DNA of 64,000 nucleotides from the NCBI GenBank assembly GCA_020073485.1, contig JAIQFB010000019.1, positions 1-64,000 of the forward strand, written 5' to 3'. This document shows, piece after piece, positions 40,818 through 51,974 of the stretch. Position 1 is the stretch's first letter. Every line of letters begins with the position of its first letter. This DNA comes from Terriglobia bacterium. GTDB lineage: Bacteria > Acidobacteriota > Terriglobia > Acidiferrales > UBA7541. The position numbers and the translations under genes were made by a program. The notes under the pieces were generated by a model. That model worked only from the letters and a program-made list of their open reading frames with translations, had not been told where the DNA came from and did not search any database.

Positions 40818-41273
40818 ATGGCATTGAACGCACATAAACGGTTCCGGCAAGGGCAGATCCTGAAGCTCGTCTCGAGCGAACCGATCTCTAGTCAGGATGA
40901 GCTCAGGAAACGGCTGTCCCACGTGAAGGTCCGCGTGACCCAGGCCACGCTTTCGCGGGACATGAACGAGCTCAAGCTGGTGAAGACTTCGGCGGGATAC
41001 AAACCTCTGACCAACGGCGAGGAAGCTGCGGCGCCTCTGCCGCCGCTCGGCCGCGCCTTGCGGGAGTTTCTCGTCGACCTGCGCCCGGCGTTCAACCTGC
41101 TGGTGCTGAAGACACCGCCCTCGGGCGCGCAGCCGCTGGCCGCGGCGCTCGACGCCGAAAAATTCAAGGAAGTGGCCGGCACCATCGCCGGGGACGATAC
41201 CGTTCTGGTGATCACGCCCTCGAAACAGGCGCGCATCGCCGTCCAGAAGCGTATGGAGGATCTGCTCCGATGA
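40818..41273 (+). CDS. argR: Arginine repressor ArgR
   Basis: The 151-residue protein has the N-terminal winged helix (RFRQGQILKLVSSEPISSQD; VRVTQATLSRDMNELKLVK, the family's SR-containing recognition helix) and the C-terminal oligomerisation/arginine-binding domain (NLLVLKTPPSGAQPLAAALD; GTIAGDDTVLVITPS, with the GDD arginine contact). ArgR hexamers repress arginine synthesis when arginine is bound. It is first in an arginine operon and its stop overlaps the argC start. Confidence 0.93.
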   Translation: MALNAHKRFRQGQILKLVSSEPISSQDELRKRLSHVKVRVTQATLSRDMNELKLVKTSAGYKPLTNGEEAAAPLPPLGRALREFLVDLRPAFNLLVLKTPPSGAQPLAAALDAEKFKEVAGTIAGDDTVLVITPSKQARIAVQKRMEDLLR

Positions 41274-42310
41274 GCGACCCGCAACGGGTTGCCGTGGTCG
41301 GAGCAACGGGCTATGCAGGCTTTGAGCTGGCCCAGCTCCTTCTTCGGCACCCGAAAATTCAAAAACCAACTTTCTATATGCGCGAGAGTTCCTCGTCCGC
41401 GCACGTGAAGTGCCTGACGGACATCTTTCCGCGGCTGCGCGGCTGGGGCGAAGCGCCCTGCAAGACGTTTTCGGTGGATGCCGTGGCGTCGAGCGGCGCG
41501 GGCACCGTGTTTCTGGCGACGCCGCACGAAGCCTCGCTGGAAATGGTCCCACAGCTTCTGAACGCGGGCCTGCGCGTGGTGGATTTGAGCGGCGCGTTCC
41601 GCTTCCACAATCCGGAAACGTTTGCGCAGTGGTACAAGCTGCCGGCGCCGCCGAAAAATTTGGCCGAGGAAGCCGTCTATGGCTTGCCGGAGCTTTATGC
41701 CGATCAGCTTCCGGGAGCGCGCCTGGTCGCCAATCCCGGCTGCTACCCGACCAGCGTGATTCTAGGTTTGCGGCCGTTGGTGGAGTCAGGCTGGATCGCG
41801 CGGGAGCGCGGAATCGTCTGCGATTGCAAATCGGGCGCCACCGGAGCGGGCAAGGAACCCAAGCGCGAGCTGCATTTTGTCGAGGTGGATGAAAATTTGC
41901 GCGCTTACGGATTGTTCTCGCACCGGCACACGCCGGAAGTGACCGATCACACCGGCATCTGCGGCGAAGACATCGTCTTCACAACGCACCTGCTGCCCGT
42001 GGCGCGCGGGATTCTATCCACTCTCTATGTGTGGTTCGCCGAATCGCACACGGCGGCCGAGGTCGAGGCGCTGTACCGCAAGTTCTACGCGGACCGCCCG
42101 ATGATGCGCATCTGGCCGGCCGGGACGCTGCCCGAGCTGCAGCACGTGGCGCACACGAATTTTTGCGATATCGGATTTGCACTCGATCCCGCGGGGCGGC
42201 GCCTCGCGGTGGTGAGTTGTCTTGACAATCTGGGCAAGGGCGCCGCGGGCCAGGCTGTGCAGAACATGAATGCGATGCTGGGCATTCCGGAGGCTACGGG
42301 ACTCAGATGA
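41270..42310 (+). CDS. argC: N-acetyl-gamma-glutamyl-phosphate reductase ArgC
   Basis: The 346-residue enzyme makes N-acetylglutamate semialdehyde with NADPH, the third step of arginine synthesis. It has the nucleotide-binding start VAVVGATGYAGFELAQLL, the catalytic cysteine in ANPGCYPTSVILGL (about residue 156), and the basic motif SHRHTPEV containing the conserved histidines. Its ATG overlaps the argR TGA, and its end overlaps the argB ATG. Confidence 0.96.
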   Translation: MSDPQRVAVVGATGYAGFELAQLLLRHPKIQKPTFYMRESSSSAHVKCLTDIFPRLRGWGEAPCKTFSVDAVASSGAGTVFLATPHEASLEMVPQLLNAGLRVVDLSGAFRFHNPETFAQWYKLPAPPKNLAEEAVYGLPELYADQLPGARLVANPGCYPTSVILGLRPLVESGWIARERGIVCDCKSGATGAGKEPKRELHFVEVDENLRAYGLFSHRHTPEVTDHTGICGEDIVFTTHLLPVARGILSTLYVWFAESHTAAEVEALYRKFYADRPMMRIWPAGTLPELQHVAHTNFCDIGFALDPAGRRLAVVSCLDNLGKGAAGQAVQNMNAMLGIPEATGLR

Positions 42311-43125
42311 GAATGGTCGTTAAAGTTGCGGGGGCATTACTCGATGACGCGGCGGCGATGGAAACGCTGGCGCGGCAGGTGGCGCAGCTCGCTCACCAGG
42401 GCCACGAAATCCTGGTGGTGCATGGCGGAGGGAAAATTTTCACCGCCACGCTGAAGCGCATGGGCATCGAAAGCAAATTTATCAACGGGCTGCGCGTGAC
42501 AGACCGCGACACCCGTGACGTTGCCGTCATGGTTCTCGGCGGCCTGCTCAACAAGCGCCTGGCCGGAGCGATTTCCGCCGCAGGGCAGCCCGCCGTGGGA
42601 ATCTGCGCCTCCGACTCCAGCTGTTTCCTGGCCGAGCCCATGATGCACGACGAAGTGATTGGCGGCTTGGGCTTTGTCGGCTACCTGACGGGCGCGAATC
42701 TGGAATTTCTGGAATCGTTCTGGAAGGCGGGCATCGTGCCGGTGGCGTCCTGCCTGGGCCTGGGCGCCGATGGGGAGCTTTACAATATCAACGCCGATCA
42801 CATGGCCGCCGCCTGCGCCGAATACATTCATGCTGACCGGCTGATTTATCTCACCGACGTGGCCGGAGTGCTGGACGGGACGAAGGTGATCAAGGTGGTT
42901 TCGACCGGCGATGCCGAGGATTTGATCCGCCAGAACAAAGTGTCCGGCGGAATGATCCTGAAGCTGGAAGCGTGCAAGCGCGCGCTGTCTGCCGGCGTTT
43001 CCCAGGTGCGCATCGTCGGCGGCTCGGTGCCCAAAGGATTGCTGGCCGCGGCCAACGGCTCGCGGTTTCCGGGCACGCGCGTCACGCCGGAGTTTCCCGC
43101 CAGCGCCGCCGGGGTTTCACGGTGA
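42307..43125 (+). CDS. argB: Acetylglutamate kinase ArgB
   Basis: The 272-residue enzyme phosphorylates N-acetylglutamate. It shows the amino-acid-kinase elements VKVAGALLDD, LVVHGGGKIFTATLKRMGIE, FVGYLTGANLEFLES, YNINADHMAAACAEYI and LIYLTDVAGVLDG, and the substrate loop VSGGMILKLEACKRAL. The N-terminal arginine-sensing helix of arginine-inhibited kinases is not obvious, so feedback may rest on ArgR. Translationally coupled to argC (ATGA) and argD (TGATG). Confidence 0.95.
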   Translation: MRMVVKVAGALLDDAAAMETLARQVAQLAHQGHEILVVHGGGKIFTATLKRMGIESKFINGLRVTDRDTRDVAVMVLGGLLNKRLAGAISAAGQPAVGICASDSSCFLAEPMMHDEVIGGLGFVGYLTGANLEFLESFWKAGIVPVASCLGLGADGELYNINADHMAAACAEYIHADRLIYLTDVAGVLDGTKVIKVVSTGDAEDLIRQNKVSGGMILKLEACKRALSAGVSQVRIVGGSVPKGLLAAANGSRFPGTRVTPEFPASAAGVSR

Positions 43126-44462
43126 TGAGCAGCCCGGTGAAAAGCGCCGCCATGAAATCGAAAACCACAAAATCGAAAAAGAAAGCCGCTTCCGCCGGAG
43201 CCGCGCAGAAGTCCGTCTTGCGCGATGTTTCGCAGCATTTGATGAACACCTACAAGCGCTCGGACATGATTTTCACGCACGGGCGCGGTTGCTACGTGTT
43301 CGATCAAAACGGCAAAAAATATCTCGATTTCCTGGGTGGCATCGCCGTCAACGCGCTCGGATATTCTTATCCGGAACTGGTGAAAACGATCCGGCGGGAG
43401 GCGGGGCGCGCGGTGCACGTCTCCAACCTGTTCCACAACCCGTTTCAGGGGCCGCTCGCGGCAAAGCTGGCGAAATGGTCGCACATGGACCGCGTATTTT
43501 TCACCAACAGCGGTTCGGAGGCGGTCGAAGGCGCCATGAAACTCGCGCGTATCGCCGCAAAACAAAAGGCCGGTGGCGGGACGAAGACGCGTTTTCTGGC
43601 GCTGGAGCATTCCTTTCACGGGCGCACGTTTGGCGCCCTCTCGCTCACGCATCCGGTGAAATACCGGGAGCCGTTTGAGCCGCTGGTGCCGGGAGTGGAT
43701 TTTATCCGCCTCAATGATGTCGCGGATCTGGAGGCAAAGTTCACGGCGGATATCTGCGCAATCTTCATCGAGCCGATCCAAGGCGAGGGCGGAATTTATC
43801 CCGTCAGCGACACGTTCTGGAAGCGCGCACGGGAGCTTGCAACAATGCACGGCGCCGCGTTGGTTGCCGACGAAATTCAGTGCGGCCTGGGCCGCACGGG
43901 GCGCGAATTTGCCTACCAGCGTCTGAGCGGGCTGCCCGACATCGTCGTGGTGGCGAAGCCGCTGGCGGGCGGGTTGCCGCTGGGAGCTTTCCTGGCGCGC
44001 GAGGAATTTGCAGCGTCGTTTTCGCCCGGCCTGCATGGCTCCACATTTGGCGGCGGGCCACTGACGTGCGCCACGGGCCTGACATTTCTGGATACGGTCG
44101 AGAAGAAGCACCTGCTCGCCAACGTGCGCGCGCGTGGCGCGGAACTGAAAGCGGGCCTCGTAAAACTTGCCGCGAAATTCGATTTCATCCAGGAAGTCCG
44201 CGGCGAAGGGCTCATGCTCGGCCTGGACTTGACCGTGGACGGCGCTCCGTACGTTGCCGAAGCGCTCAAGCAAGGTCTACTCATCAACTGCACGCACGAA
44301 CACATCCTGCGCTTGCTGCCGCCGTTTATTTTGACCGCCCAGCAGGTGAAGGAAGGACTTTCCAAGATCGAATCGGTGCTCGCAAAGACCGAACGGCCCG
44401 CCAAGTCGCCGGCCGCACCTTCCGCCACCGCCGCTGCGTTGACGCTTGCGGCCGCGAGGTAA
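43125..44462 (+). CDS. argD: Acetylornithine aminotransferase ArgD
   Basis: The start is the ATG at 43125-43127, overlapping the argB stop; an open frame extends further upstream but lies inside argB. The 445-residue PLP enzyme has the motifs DFLGGIAVNALGYSYPELV, NSGSEAVEGAMKLAR, LEHSFHGRTFGALSLT, FIEPIQGEGG, ADEIQCGLGRTG and the Schiff-base lysine in VVVAKPLAGGLPLGAF. A lysine-rich N-terminal extension of about 25 residues (KSKTTKSKKKAASAG) is unusual. It converts acetylglutamate semialdehyde to acetylornithine. Confidence 0.94.
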   Translation: MSSPVKSAAMKSKTTKSKKKAASAGAAQKSVLRDVSQHLMNTYKRSDMIFTHGRGCYVFDQNGKKYLDFLGGIAVNALGYSYPELVKTIRREAGRAVHVSNLFHNPFQGPLAAKLAKWSHMDRVFFTNSGSEAVEGAMKLARIAAKQKAGGGTKTRFLALEHSFHGRTFGALSLTHPVKYREPFEPLVPGVDFIRLNDVADLEAKFTADICAIFIEPIQGEGGIYPVSDTFWKRARELATMHGAALVADEIQCGLGRTGREFAYQRLSGLPDIVVVAKPLAGGLPLGAFLAREEFAASFSPGLHGSTFGGGPLTCATGLTFLDTVEKKHLLANVRARGAELKAGLVKLAAKFDFIQEVRGEGLMLGLDLTVDGAPYVAEALKQGLLINCTHEHILRLLPPFILTAQQVKEGLSKIESVLAKTERPAKSPAAPSATAAALTLAAAR

Positions 44463-45409
44463 TGATGAATGCGCAGGCCCAAGCCGTGAACTTATCTTCC
44501 GATGACTTGCTGACTGGCACGGAATGGAATGCCGCGCAGGTGCGGGAACTATTCCGCCTAGCCACGGAGGTCAAGGCGCATCCGGACCGCTACAAGACCG
44601 CTCTTTCCGGCCGCATTCTGGCCATGATTTTTGAAAAACCGTCGCTGCGCACTCGGGTCACGTTTGAAGTCGGGATCACCAGCCTGGGCGGCTCGGCGAT
44701 TTACCTCGATCACGCCGATACGCATCTGGGCGACCGCGAATCGATTCCCGACGTGGCCCGGTGCCTTTCGCGCTGGGTGCATGGGATTGTCGCGCGCGTA
44801 TTTTCGCAGCAGGGGCTGGAAACGCTCGCGGCGCACGCTACGGTTCCGGTGATCAACGCGCTCTCGGACGTCTACCACCCGTGCCAGACGCTGTGCGACT
44901 TTTTCACGCTCGAGGAAAAATTCGGATCCGCGCGCGGATTGAAATTCGCGTACGTCGGCGACGGCAACAACGTTTGCCACTCGCTGATGGTGGCGGGAGC
45001 GCGCGTGGGAGCCCACGTGCGCATTGCGACTCCCGCGGGCTACGAGCCGGATGCGGAAATCGTCGCGGCCGCGCGGCGCGATGCCGCGGCGACCGAAGGC
45101 TCGATCGAATTATTTCGCGCTCCGGAAGAAGCGGTTTCCGGCGTGCAAGCTGTCTACACGGACGTCTGGGCCAGCATGGGCCAGGAAAGCGAAACCGAAG
45201 CGCGCGCCAAGATTTTCGCGCCCTATCAGGTTAACGCTAAATTAATGTCCCAGGCCGCGCCGGACGCCCTGTTCCTCCATTGCCTTCCCGCGCATCGCGG
45301 TTCGGAAGTGACCGATGAGGTCATGGAATCGCCGCGATCCATCGTGTTCGATGAAGCGGAAAACCGCCTGCACGTGCAGAAAGCCATCCTGTTAACGCTT
45401 CTAAGCTGA
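44462..45409 (+). CDS. argF: Ornithine carbamoyltransferase ArgF
   Basis: The start (ATGATG at 44462) overlaps the argD TAA. The 315-residue protein carries the carbamoyl-phosphate loop [15 protein letters not shown], the HPCQ motif in [11 protein letters not shown], the ornithine loop [11 protein letters not shown], and [15 protein letters not shown]. These are the features of a true ornithine (not acetylornithine) transcarbamylase. It makes citrulline for ArgG, eleven bases downstream. Confidence 0.95.
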   Translation: MMNAQAQAVNLSSDDLLTGTEWNAAQVRELFRLATEVKAHPDRYKTALSGRILAMIFEKPSLRTRVTFEVGITSLGGSAIYLDHADTHLGDRESIPDVARCLSRWVHGIVARVFSQQGLETLAAHATVPVINALSDVYHPCQTLCDFFTLEEKFGSARGLKFAYVGDGNNVCHSLMVAGARVGAHVRIATPAGYEPDAEIVAAARRDAAATEGSIELFRAPEEAVSGVQAVYTDVWASMGQESETEARAKIFAPYQVNAKLMSQAAPDALFLHCLPAHRGSEVTDEVMESPRSIVFDEAENRLHVQKAILLTLLS

Positions 45410-45420
45410 AAGGACAAACG

Positions 45421-46610
<1,190 letters not shown>

Positions 46611-46614
<4 letters not shown>

Positions 46615-48038
46615 GCGCCGCGCCAAAAGAAAAAGAAAAGACCTCGGACAAATTGTGGGGCGGGCGGTTTGACCGCGCGCCCGACGAGGTCTTTTACCAG
46701 TTTCAACGGTCGTTTTCCTTCGATCGCCGCCTGCTGCCGTTTGAGCTGGCCGTCGACCGGGTGTGGGCGGGCGCGCTGGTTTCGGCGGGGATTGTTTCCA
46801 TCGAGGAAATGCGCGAAACGCTCACGGCGCTCGACAAAATCGCGGAGCGCGCGGCCAGCGATCCCGCATGGCTTGACGCTTCGCCGGCCGAGGACGTGCA
46901 TCATTTTGTCGAAACTGCGCTGGTCGAATATCTCGGGCCGCTCGGCTTCAAGCTGCACACCGGCCGCAGCCGCAACGAACTGGTCGCCACCGACTTCCGC
47001 ATGTTCGTGAAAGAAGCCGTGCGCGAAACGCGCGCGGCCGTCACGCGCCTGATCGGCGCGCTGGTGACGCAAGCCGAACGGGTGCTCGGAATACCGATGC
47101 CCGGCATGACGCACATGCAGCACGCGCAGCCGATCCTATTCTCCCATTTTCTGCTGGCGCATGCCGAAGCGTTTTTCCGCGACATCGAGCGCCTTGCAGC
47201 GGCTGCCGCCACGGCGGACGCCTGCCCCATGGGCTCGGGCGCCTTGGCGGGCTGCGCGCTGGACGTCGATCGCGGGGCCATCGCGCGCGAGCTGGGTTTT
47301 GCGCGCCCCACGGCCAACAGCCTGGATGCGGCCAGCGACCGCGACTTCGCGCTCGATTATCTGTACGCGCTGTCCGTGATTGCCACGCACCTTTCGCGCC
47401 TGGCCGAGGATTTTGTGCTGTTCGCGTCACAGGAGTTCGGCTTCATCGTGCTGCCCGATGAATTTTCTACGGGCAGCAGCCTGATGCCGCAGAAAAAAAA
47501 TCCCGACGCGTGGGAACTATTGCGCGGGAAAACGGGCCGCGTCACCGCGTCCCTGAATACTCTGCTGACCACGCTCAAGGGGCTGCCCTCGAGCTACCAG
47601 CGCGACCTGCAGGAGGACAAGGAACCCGTTTTCGCCGCGCACGATCAGGCCGTGGCCATGCTCACCATCGCCGCCGGTGCGGTGGCCGCGACGCGCCCGA
47701 ACGAAGCGCGCATGCGCGCGGCGGCCTCCGATCCCGCGCTGCTCGCGACCGAAGCCGCGCATTATCTGGTGCGGCGCGGCGCGCCCTTCCGCCAGGCGCA
47801 CGAAATTACCGGCCAGATTGTGCGCGAGGCCGAGCGGACCGTAACATCGTTTGCGGCGCTGCCGCTTGAGACGCTGCAAAAGTTTTCGCCGCTCTTCGCG
47901 GCCGATTTTTACGACGCGCTGAAGCTCGATTCCGCGCTGGCGGGTCCCGACGTGCTGGGCGGCACCGCGCCCGCGCGCGTCCGCGAAGCCGTGGCCGCCG
48001 CGAATCTGCGCCTGGCCGCGCTGGAGGAAAAATCATGA
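46611..48038 (+). CDS. argH: Argininosuccinate lyase ArgH
   Basis: The GTG at 46611 overlaps the argG TGA. The 475-residue enzyme has the lyase signatures [27 protein letters not shown] and [17 protein letters not shown], and the fumarase-superfamily signature [12 protein letters not shown] (catalytic serine loop). It splits argininosuccinate into arginine and fumarate. Its end overlaps the following GNAT gene by four bases (ATGA). Confidence 0.97.
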
Positions 48039-48565
48039 GGGCGCGCACAGCCCGGATGAGCGATGCGGCCGCGGTCCACCGCGTGATCGCGCACTATGCG
48101 GGAGAAGGTTTGCTGCTCCCCCGCACCGAGGCGGAAATCCGCGAACACATCGCGCGCTTTCTGGTGCTGGTGGAAAAGCGCAGCGGAGAAGAAAGAATCC
48201 TGGGCTGCGTCGCGCTCGAACCCTACGGTCCGGACCTGGCGGAAATCCGCTCGCTCGCGGTCGCTCCCGACGCGCGCGGGCAGGGTCGCAACGTCGGCGA
48301 CCGGTTGATGAAGGCGGCCATGGACACGGCGCGCCGCAGAAAAATCGCGCGCCTGTTCGCGGTCACGCACCGTCCCGAATTTTTCTCGCGCTACGGATTC
48401 GTTTCCGGCCCTCGGCAGACGGTGCCTGAAAAAATCGAACGCGACTGCATCACCTGCCCCAAGGAGGGCCGCTGCGATCTGGTGGCCACAGTCGCGGTCG
48501 TCTGCCCTGAGCGCGATGTGTTGCCCGTTTTGAACGGCGCGGGGAAAGCGCTTTCGATTTTGTAA
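48035..48565 (+). CDS. GNAT acetyltransferase, short N-acetylglutamate synthase (NAGS)-like
   Basis: The 176-residue protein has a GNAT fold with the acetyl-CoA loop SLAVAPDARGQGRNVGDRLM, the NAGS-like opening ARMSDAAAVHRVIAHYAGEG, and the FFSRYGF segment typical of ArgA-type enzymes. A cysteine-containing insert (CITCPKEGRC) follows; similar cysteines occur in short NAGS proteins of other bacteria. It overlaps argH and precedes argJ, so production of N-acetylglutamate is the likely role. A general acetyltransferase cannot be excluded. Confidence 0.75.
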   Translation: MRARTARMSDAAAVHRVIAHYAGEGLLLPRTEAEIREHIARFLVLVEKRSGEERILGCVALEPYGPDLAEIRSLAVAPDARGQGRNVGDRLMKAAMDTARRRKIARLFAVTHRPEFFSRYGFVSGPRQTVPEKIERDCITCPKEGRCDLVATVAVVCPERDVLPVLNGAGKALSIL

Positions 48566-48721
48566 TTTGCAGCCCGCATCTCTTGCCCTTGGCGAATGCG
48601 AAGGGGCAGAGTTGAGATTTTTCGCGTGTGAAAGAACACCTTCGAGTCTGATCCTTCATAGGTTCAGGACAAGAGACCCGAAGTACGGCAGACGCGAAAA
48701 GTTTTATTAAGGACAGAAAAA

Positions 48722-49966
48722 ATGAGTGATCTTCCATCCTCCCGCGCCTTGCCGCGCGGGTTTCGTTTTGCCTCCGCGTCGTGTGGCTTGAAGAAGCGCG
48801 GCCATACCGGCTCGCTGGACGTTGCACTGATCGTTTCGGACACGCCGGCTTCCGCTGCGGCCGTATTCACGCAAAACCTGGTGCAGGCGCCGCCCGTGGT
48901 TCTCTCGCGCAGACATGTTCGCGAGTCGGCGGATTCGATGCGCGCCGTCATCGTCAATTCCGGAAACGCAAACTGCTCGGTGGGTCCCGGCGGGATGCTC
49001 GCGTCCCGCTCTACCGCCGACCGCGTCGCCGAATCGATGGGTTGCCGCGAAAACCAGGTCGTCGTCTGCTCGACCGGAGTCATCGGCGTGCCGCTGCCCG
49101 TCGAACGCATCCTCGGCGCCGTGCCGGAGCTCACCAGCACGCTTGAATTTTCGCCGAAAGCATTCGATGGGCTCACGCGCGCGATCATGACCACGGATAC
49201 ACGGCCGAAACAGGCGACGGCCATGTACAGCGCCGGTGGAAAAACGATTCGCGTCGCCGGGTGCGCCAAAGGCGCGGGAATGATTCATCCCAACATGGCC
49301 ACGATGCTCGCATTTGTCGTCACCGACGCGGCCGTCGCGCCCCGTGTGCTCGATAACGCATTGCGGGAAGTTGTGGCGCGCACGTTCAACAGCATCACCG
49401 TGGATGGCGACTCTTCGACCAACGACACGCTGCTCGTTCTGGCCAACGGCGCTAGCGGAGCGAAACCAATCACGCAGGCGAAGGGCGCGGAATACGCAAA
49501 ATTTGTAACCGCGCTGGAACAGGTTTGCAAGACGCTGGCGCTCGGCATCGTGGAAGATGGCGAAGGCGCGACGCACGTAGTCGAAATCGAAGTGCGCGGC
49601 GCGCCCAGCGATGCCGCCGCCAAACAAGTCGCGCAAACCATCGCGCTATCGTCGCTGGTCAAGACCGCCATTGCCGGAGCCGATCCGAACTGGGGACGCA
49701 TTCTTGCCGCGGCGGGCCGCTCGGGCGTCAGCTTCAATCCGGATCATGCGGAAATCTGGCTGGGCGGAATCAAAATGTACGGCCCGCCAAAAGGGAAGTC
49801 CTGGTCCGTTGCGTTGCCCTTGGATGAGGGCGCGGCGCACGCGCGGCTGCTCGAGAAAAACATTCCGATAGTTGTTGACCTGCATCAGGGACGCGGCACG
49901 GCGCGCATGTGGACTTGCGATTTCACCGCGGAATACGTGCACATCAACGCCAGCTACCGCACATAG
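48722..49966 (+). CDS. argJ: Bifunctional glutamate N-acetyltransferase/ornithine acetyltransferase ArgJ
   Basis: The 414-residue protein has the ArgJ self-cleavage and catalytic site in KGAGMIHPNMATML (nucleophile threonine after Ala), plus ALIVSDTPASAAAVFTQN, NSGNANCSVGPGG and GDSSTNDTLLVLANG. It recycles the acetyl group from acetylornithine to glutamate. AAGGACAG precedes the ATG. A 156-base gap separates it from the GNAT gene; I see no clear terminator there, so it may still belong to the operon. Confidence 0.95.
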   Translation: MSDLPSSRALPRGFRFASASCGLKKRGHTGSLDVALIVSDTPASAAAVFTQNLVQAPPVVLSRRHVRESADSMRAVIVNSGNANCSVGPGGMLASRSTADRVAESMGCRENQVVVCSTGVIGVPLPVERILGAVPELTSTLEFSPKAFDGLTRAIMTTDTRPKQATAMYSAGGKTIRVAGCAKGAGMIHPNMATMLAFVVTDAAVAPRVLDNALREVVARTFNSITVDGDSSTNDTLLVLANGASGAKPITQAKGAEYAKFVTALEQVCKTLALGIVEDGEGATHVVEIEVRGAPSDAAAKQVAQTIALSSLVKTAIAGADPNWGRILAAAGRSGVSFNPDHAEIWLGGIKMYGPPKGKSWSVALPLDEGAAHARLLEKNIPIVVDLHQGRGTARMWTCDFTAEYVHINASYRT

Positions 49967-49995
49967 CCCGTCGCCGCAAAGATGTTCCGGGACTT

Positions 49996-50023
49996 GGTGG
50001 CACAGGCTTCAGCCTGTGCCACC
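49996..50023. repeat. Interspersed palindrome after argJ
   Basis: GGTGGCACAGGCT and AGCCTGTGCCACC, separated by two bases, form a perfect 13-bp inverted repeat between convergent genes argJ and the acyl-CoA ligase. The core CAGGCT-N2-AGCCTG recurs at 57357-57374. No T-run follows. Confidence 0.7.
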
Positions 50024-50065
50024 TGACGCCTGCTCTTCGTAAAGACTTTTCCTGAAAATCCCGGA

Positions 50066-51685
50066 TCAAGCCTCCCACTTCCAATCCACAAACTGCTCGC
50101 GCAACGCCATCTTCCGGAATTTTCCCACCGAAGTGCGCGGAATTTCCCTGGCGTACACAAATCCGTCGGGCAACTGCCACTTCGCGAATTTCGCGGCCAG
50201 GAATTCGCGCAATTCCGCGGGCTCCGCTTTCGCTCCCTCGTTCAGGACGATCACCGCGAGCGGGCGCTCTTGCCATTTCGGGTGCGGCACGCCGATCACT
50301 GCGGCTTCCTTCACCGCGGGATGCCCCATCAGCGCGTTTTCGAGATCTACCGAACTGATCCACTCGCCGCCGGATTTGATCAAGTCCTTGCTGCGGTCCA
50401 CCAGTTTCATGTAGCCGTGCTCGTCGATGTGGCCCATGTCGCCGGTGCGCAGCCAGCCGTCGGGCGACCATTTCTGCGTCTCCTCCGGCATGCGGTAGTA
50501 GGCGGCGGCCACCCACGGCCCGCGGACTTCGATTTCACCGATGCTCGCGCCGTCGTGCGGCGCCTCTGTGCCGTCGGGCTGCATGATGCGCGCTTCCACG
50601 AATGCCGCCGGGATGCCAGGTTTCAGTCGCTGGGCATATTTTTCTTCGTCGCTCCAGCCGTTCATGTAGGGCCGCAGGTGGGCGGTGGTCGCCACCGGCG
50701 TGGTTTCCGTCATGCCCCAGGAGCAATTGACTGTAATGCCGTGCCTATCGAATCCGCGCATCAGCGCTTCCGAGGTCGGCGCGCCTCCCAATACCATTCG
50801 CACCGGCCAGTCAAATTTCCATCTCCCGGGAAATTTGTCGAGTGCTTCCAATGCGCCGAACCAGACCGTGGGCACGCCGGTCGTGAGGGTCACGCGTTCC
50901 TGCACCATCAGGTCGAGCAGGCCCTCGGCATCGGCGAACGGTCCGGGCAGCACGACCTTGGCTCCGGCCATGGCCGCGCTGAAGGGAATGCCCCAGCCGT
51001 TGGCGTGAAATAGGGACGTGACCGGCATGATTGTATCGCTCATCGAAAGCCCAAACGAATCGACGCCGCAGCAATGCATGGAATGCAGAGCCAGGGCGCG
51101 ATGCGAATAGACAACGCCCTTCGAGCGGCCCGTGGTGCCGGAGGTGTAGCACATCGCGGCGGCTTCATTTTCGTCGAGTTGAGGATAGGTGAAATCGTCG
51201 CCGGCCCTCGACAGCAGTTCATCGTAGCCTAAAAGACCCTCAGGTGTCGCGCCGCCGCCGAACGGCACGACGATCACACGCTCGAACTTTACACGGTCGC
51301 GAAATTTCTCGTACACGGGCAACAGCACGTCGTCGACGATCAGGAACCTGTCTTCCGCGTGGTTGGCAATGAAGGTGATTTCATCGGGATGCAGCCGCAG
51401 ATTGAGCGTATGCAGAACGCCCCCGGCGACAGGAACTCCGAAGTACGCTTCCACGTGCTCGGATTGATTCCACAGCAGAGTGGCCACACGGTCTCCGCGG
51501 CCCAGTCCCAATCCGGTGAGGGCGCTCGCCAGGCTCCGCGAGCGCCGGTACACATCGCCCCAAGTGGTCCGGGATAGCGAGCGGTCCGGGCGCCGCGTGA
51601 CGATTTCAACCTTGCCGAAAATCTGGCCTGCGCGTTCCAGCATCGCCGGCACCGTCAGTGGAAAATCCATCATCAAGCCGCGCAT
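50066..51685 (-). CDS. Acyl-CoA synthetase (AMP-forming fatty-acid CoA ligase)
   Basis: The 539-residue enzyme carries the ANL superfamily motifs: P-loop YTSGTTGRSKGVVYSH, NCSWGMTETTPV, WLRTGDMGHIDEHGYMKLVD, RSKDLIKSGGEWIS and the C-terminal lysine motif RTSVGKFRKMALR. It activates a carboxylic acid as acyl-AMP and then acyl-CoA. The closest resemblance is to medium/long-chain fatty-acid ligases (FadD/AlkK type); chain length is not determined. AGGAGC lies 12 bases before the ATG; two in-frame ATGs four and five codons downstream are alternatives. It stands alone. Confidence 0.88.
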   Translation of the reverse strand: MRGLMMDFPLTVPAMLERAGQIFGKVEIVTRRPDRSLSRTTWGDVYRRSRSLASALTGLGLGRGDRVATLLWNQSEHVEAYFGVPVAGGVLHTLNLRLHPDEITFIANHAEDRFLIVDDVLLPVYEKFRDRVKFERVIVVPFGGGATPEGLLGYDELLSRAGDDFTYPQLDENEAAAMCYTSGTTGRSKGVVYSHRALALHSMHCCGVDSFGLSMSDTIMPVTSLFHANGWGIPFSAAMAGAKVVLPGPFADAEGLLDLMVQERVTLTTGVPTVWFGALEALDKFPGRWKFDWPVRMVLGGAPTSEALMRGFDRHGITVNCSWGMTETTPVATTAHLRPYMNGWSDEEKYAQRLKPGIPAAFVEARIMQPDGTEAPHDGASIGEIEVRGPWVAAAYYRMPEETQKWSPDGWLRTGDMGHIDEHGYMKLVDRSKDLIKSGGEWISSVDLENALMGHPAVKEAAVIGVPHPKWQERPLAVIVLNEGAKAEPAELREFLAAKFAKWQLPDGFVYAREIPRTSVGKFRKMALREQFVDWKWEA

Positions 51686-51974
51686 CAGTCGGTATCGCTC
51701 CTAAATGGTGTGCTGCATCCTACCATCAAAAATCCTTGATTTCGCGGGGTCCCGGCGGTCTTGCGCTGCGGTGGCGCATTCGTATTGCACAATTAGTTAA
51801 ACATCTTTCTTTTTGTTGACGCACGTGCAAATTTAGAGGAAGATTCGCCCGGAGCTGAAGCGCGTCTCTTGTCGGACTGACCCGGGCTGCGACCCGGAGC
51901 TCCCGATCTTGACCTGCCCTATTCAGTCCCCGGTTCCGTGGTTCCGTACCGCCGCGGCCAAAAGGAGTACCTCG

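Noticed and set aside
42972-43124. Upstream extension of the argD frame
   Set aside because: It lies within argB; the ATG overlapping the argB stop gives a normal ArgD and fits the coupling seen throughout the operon.
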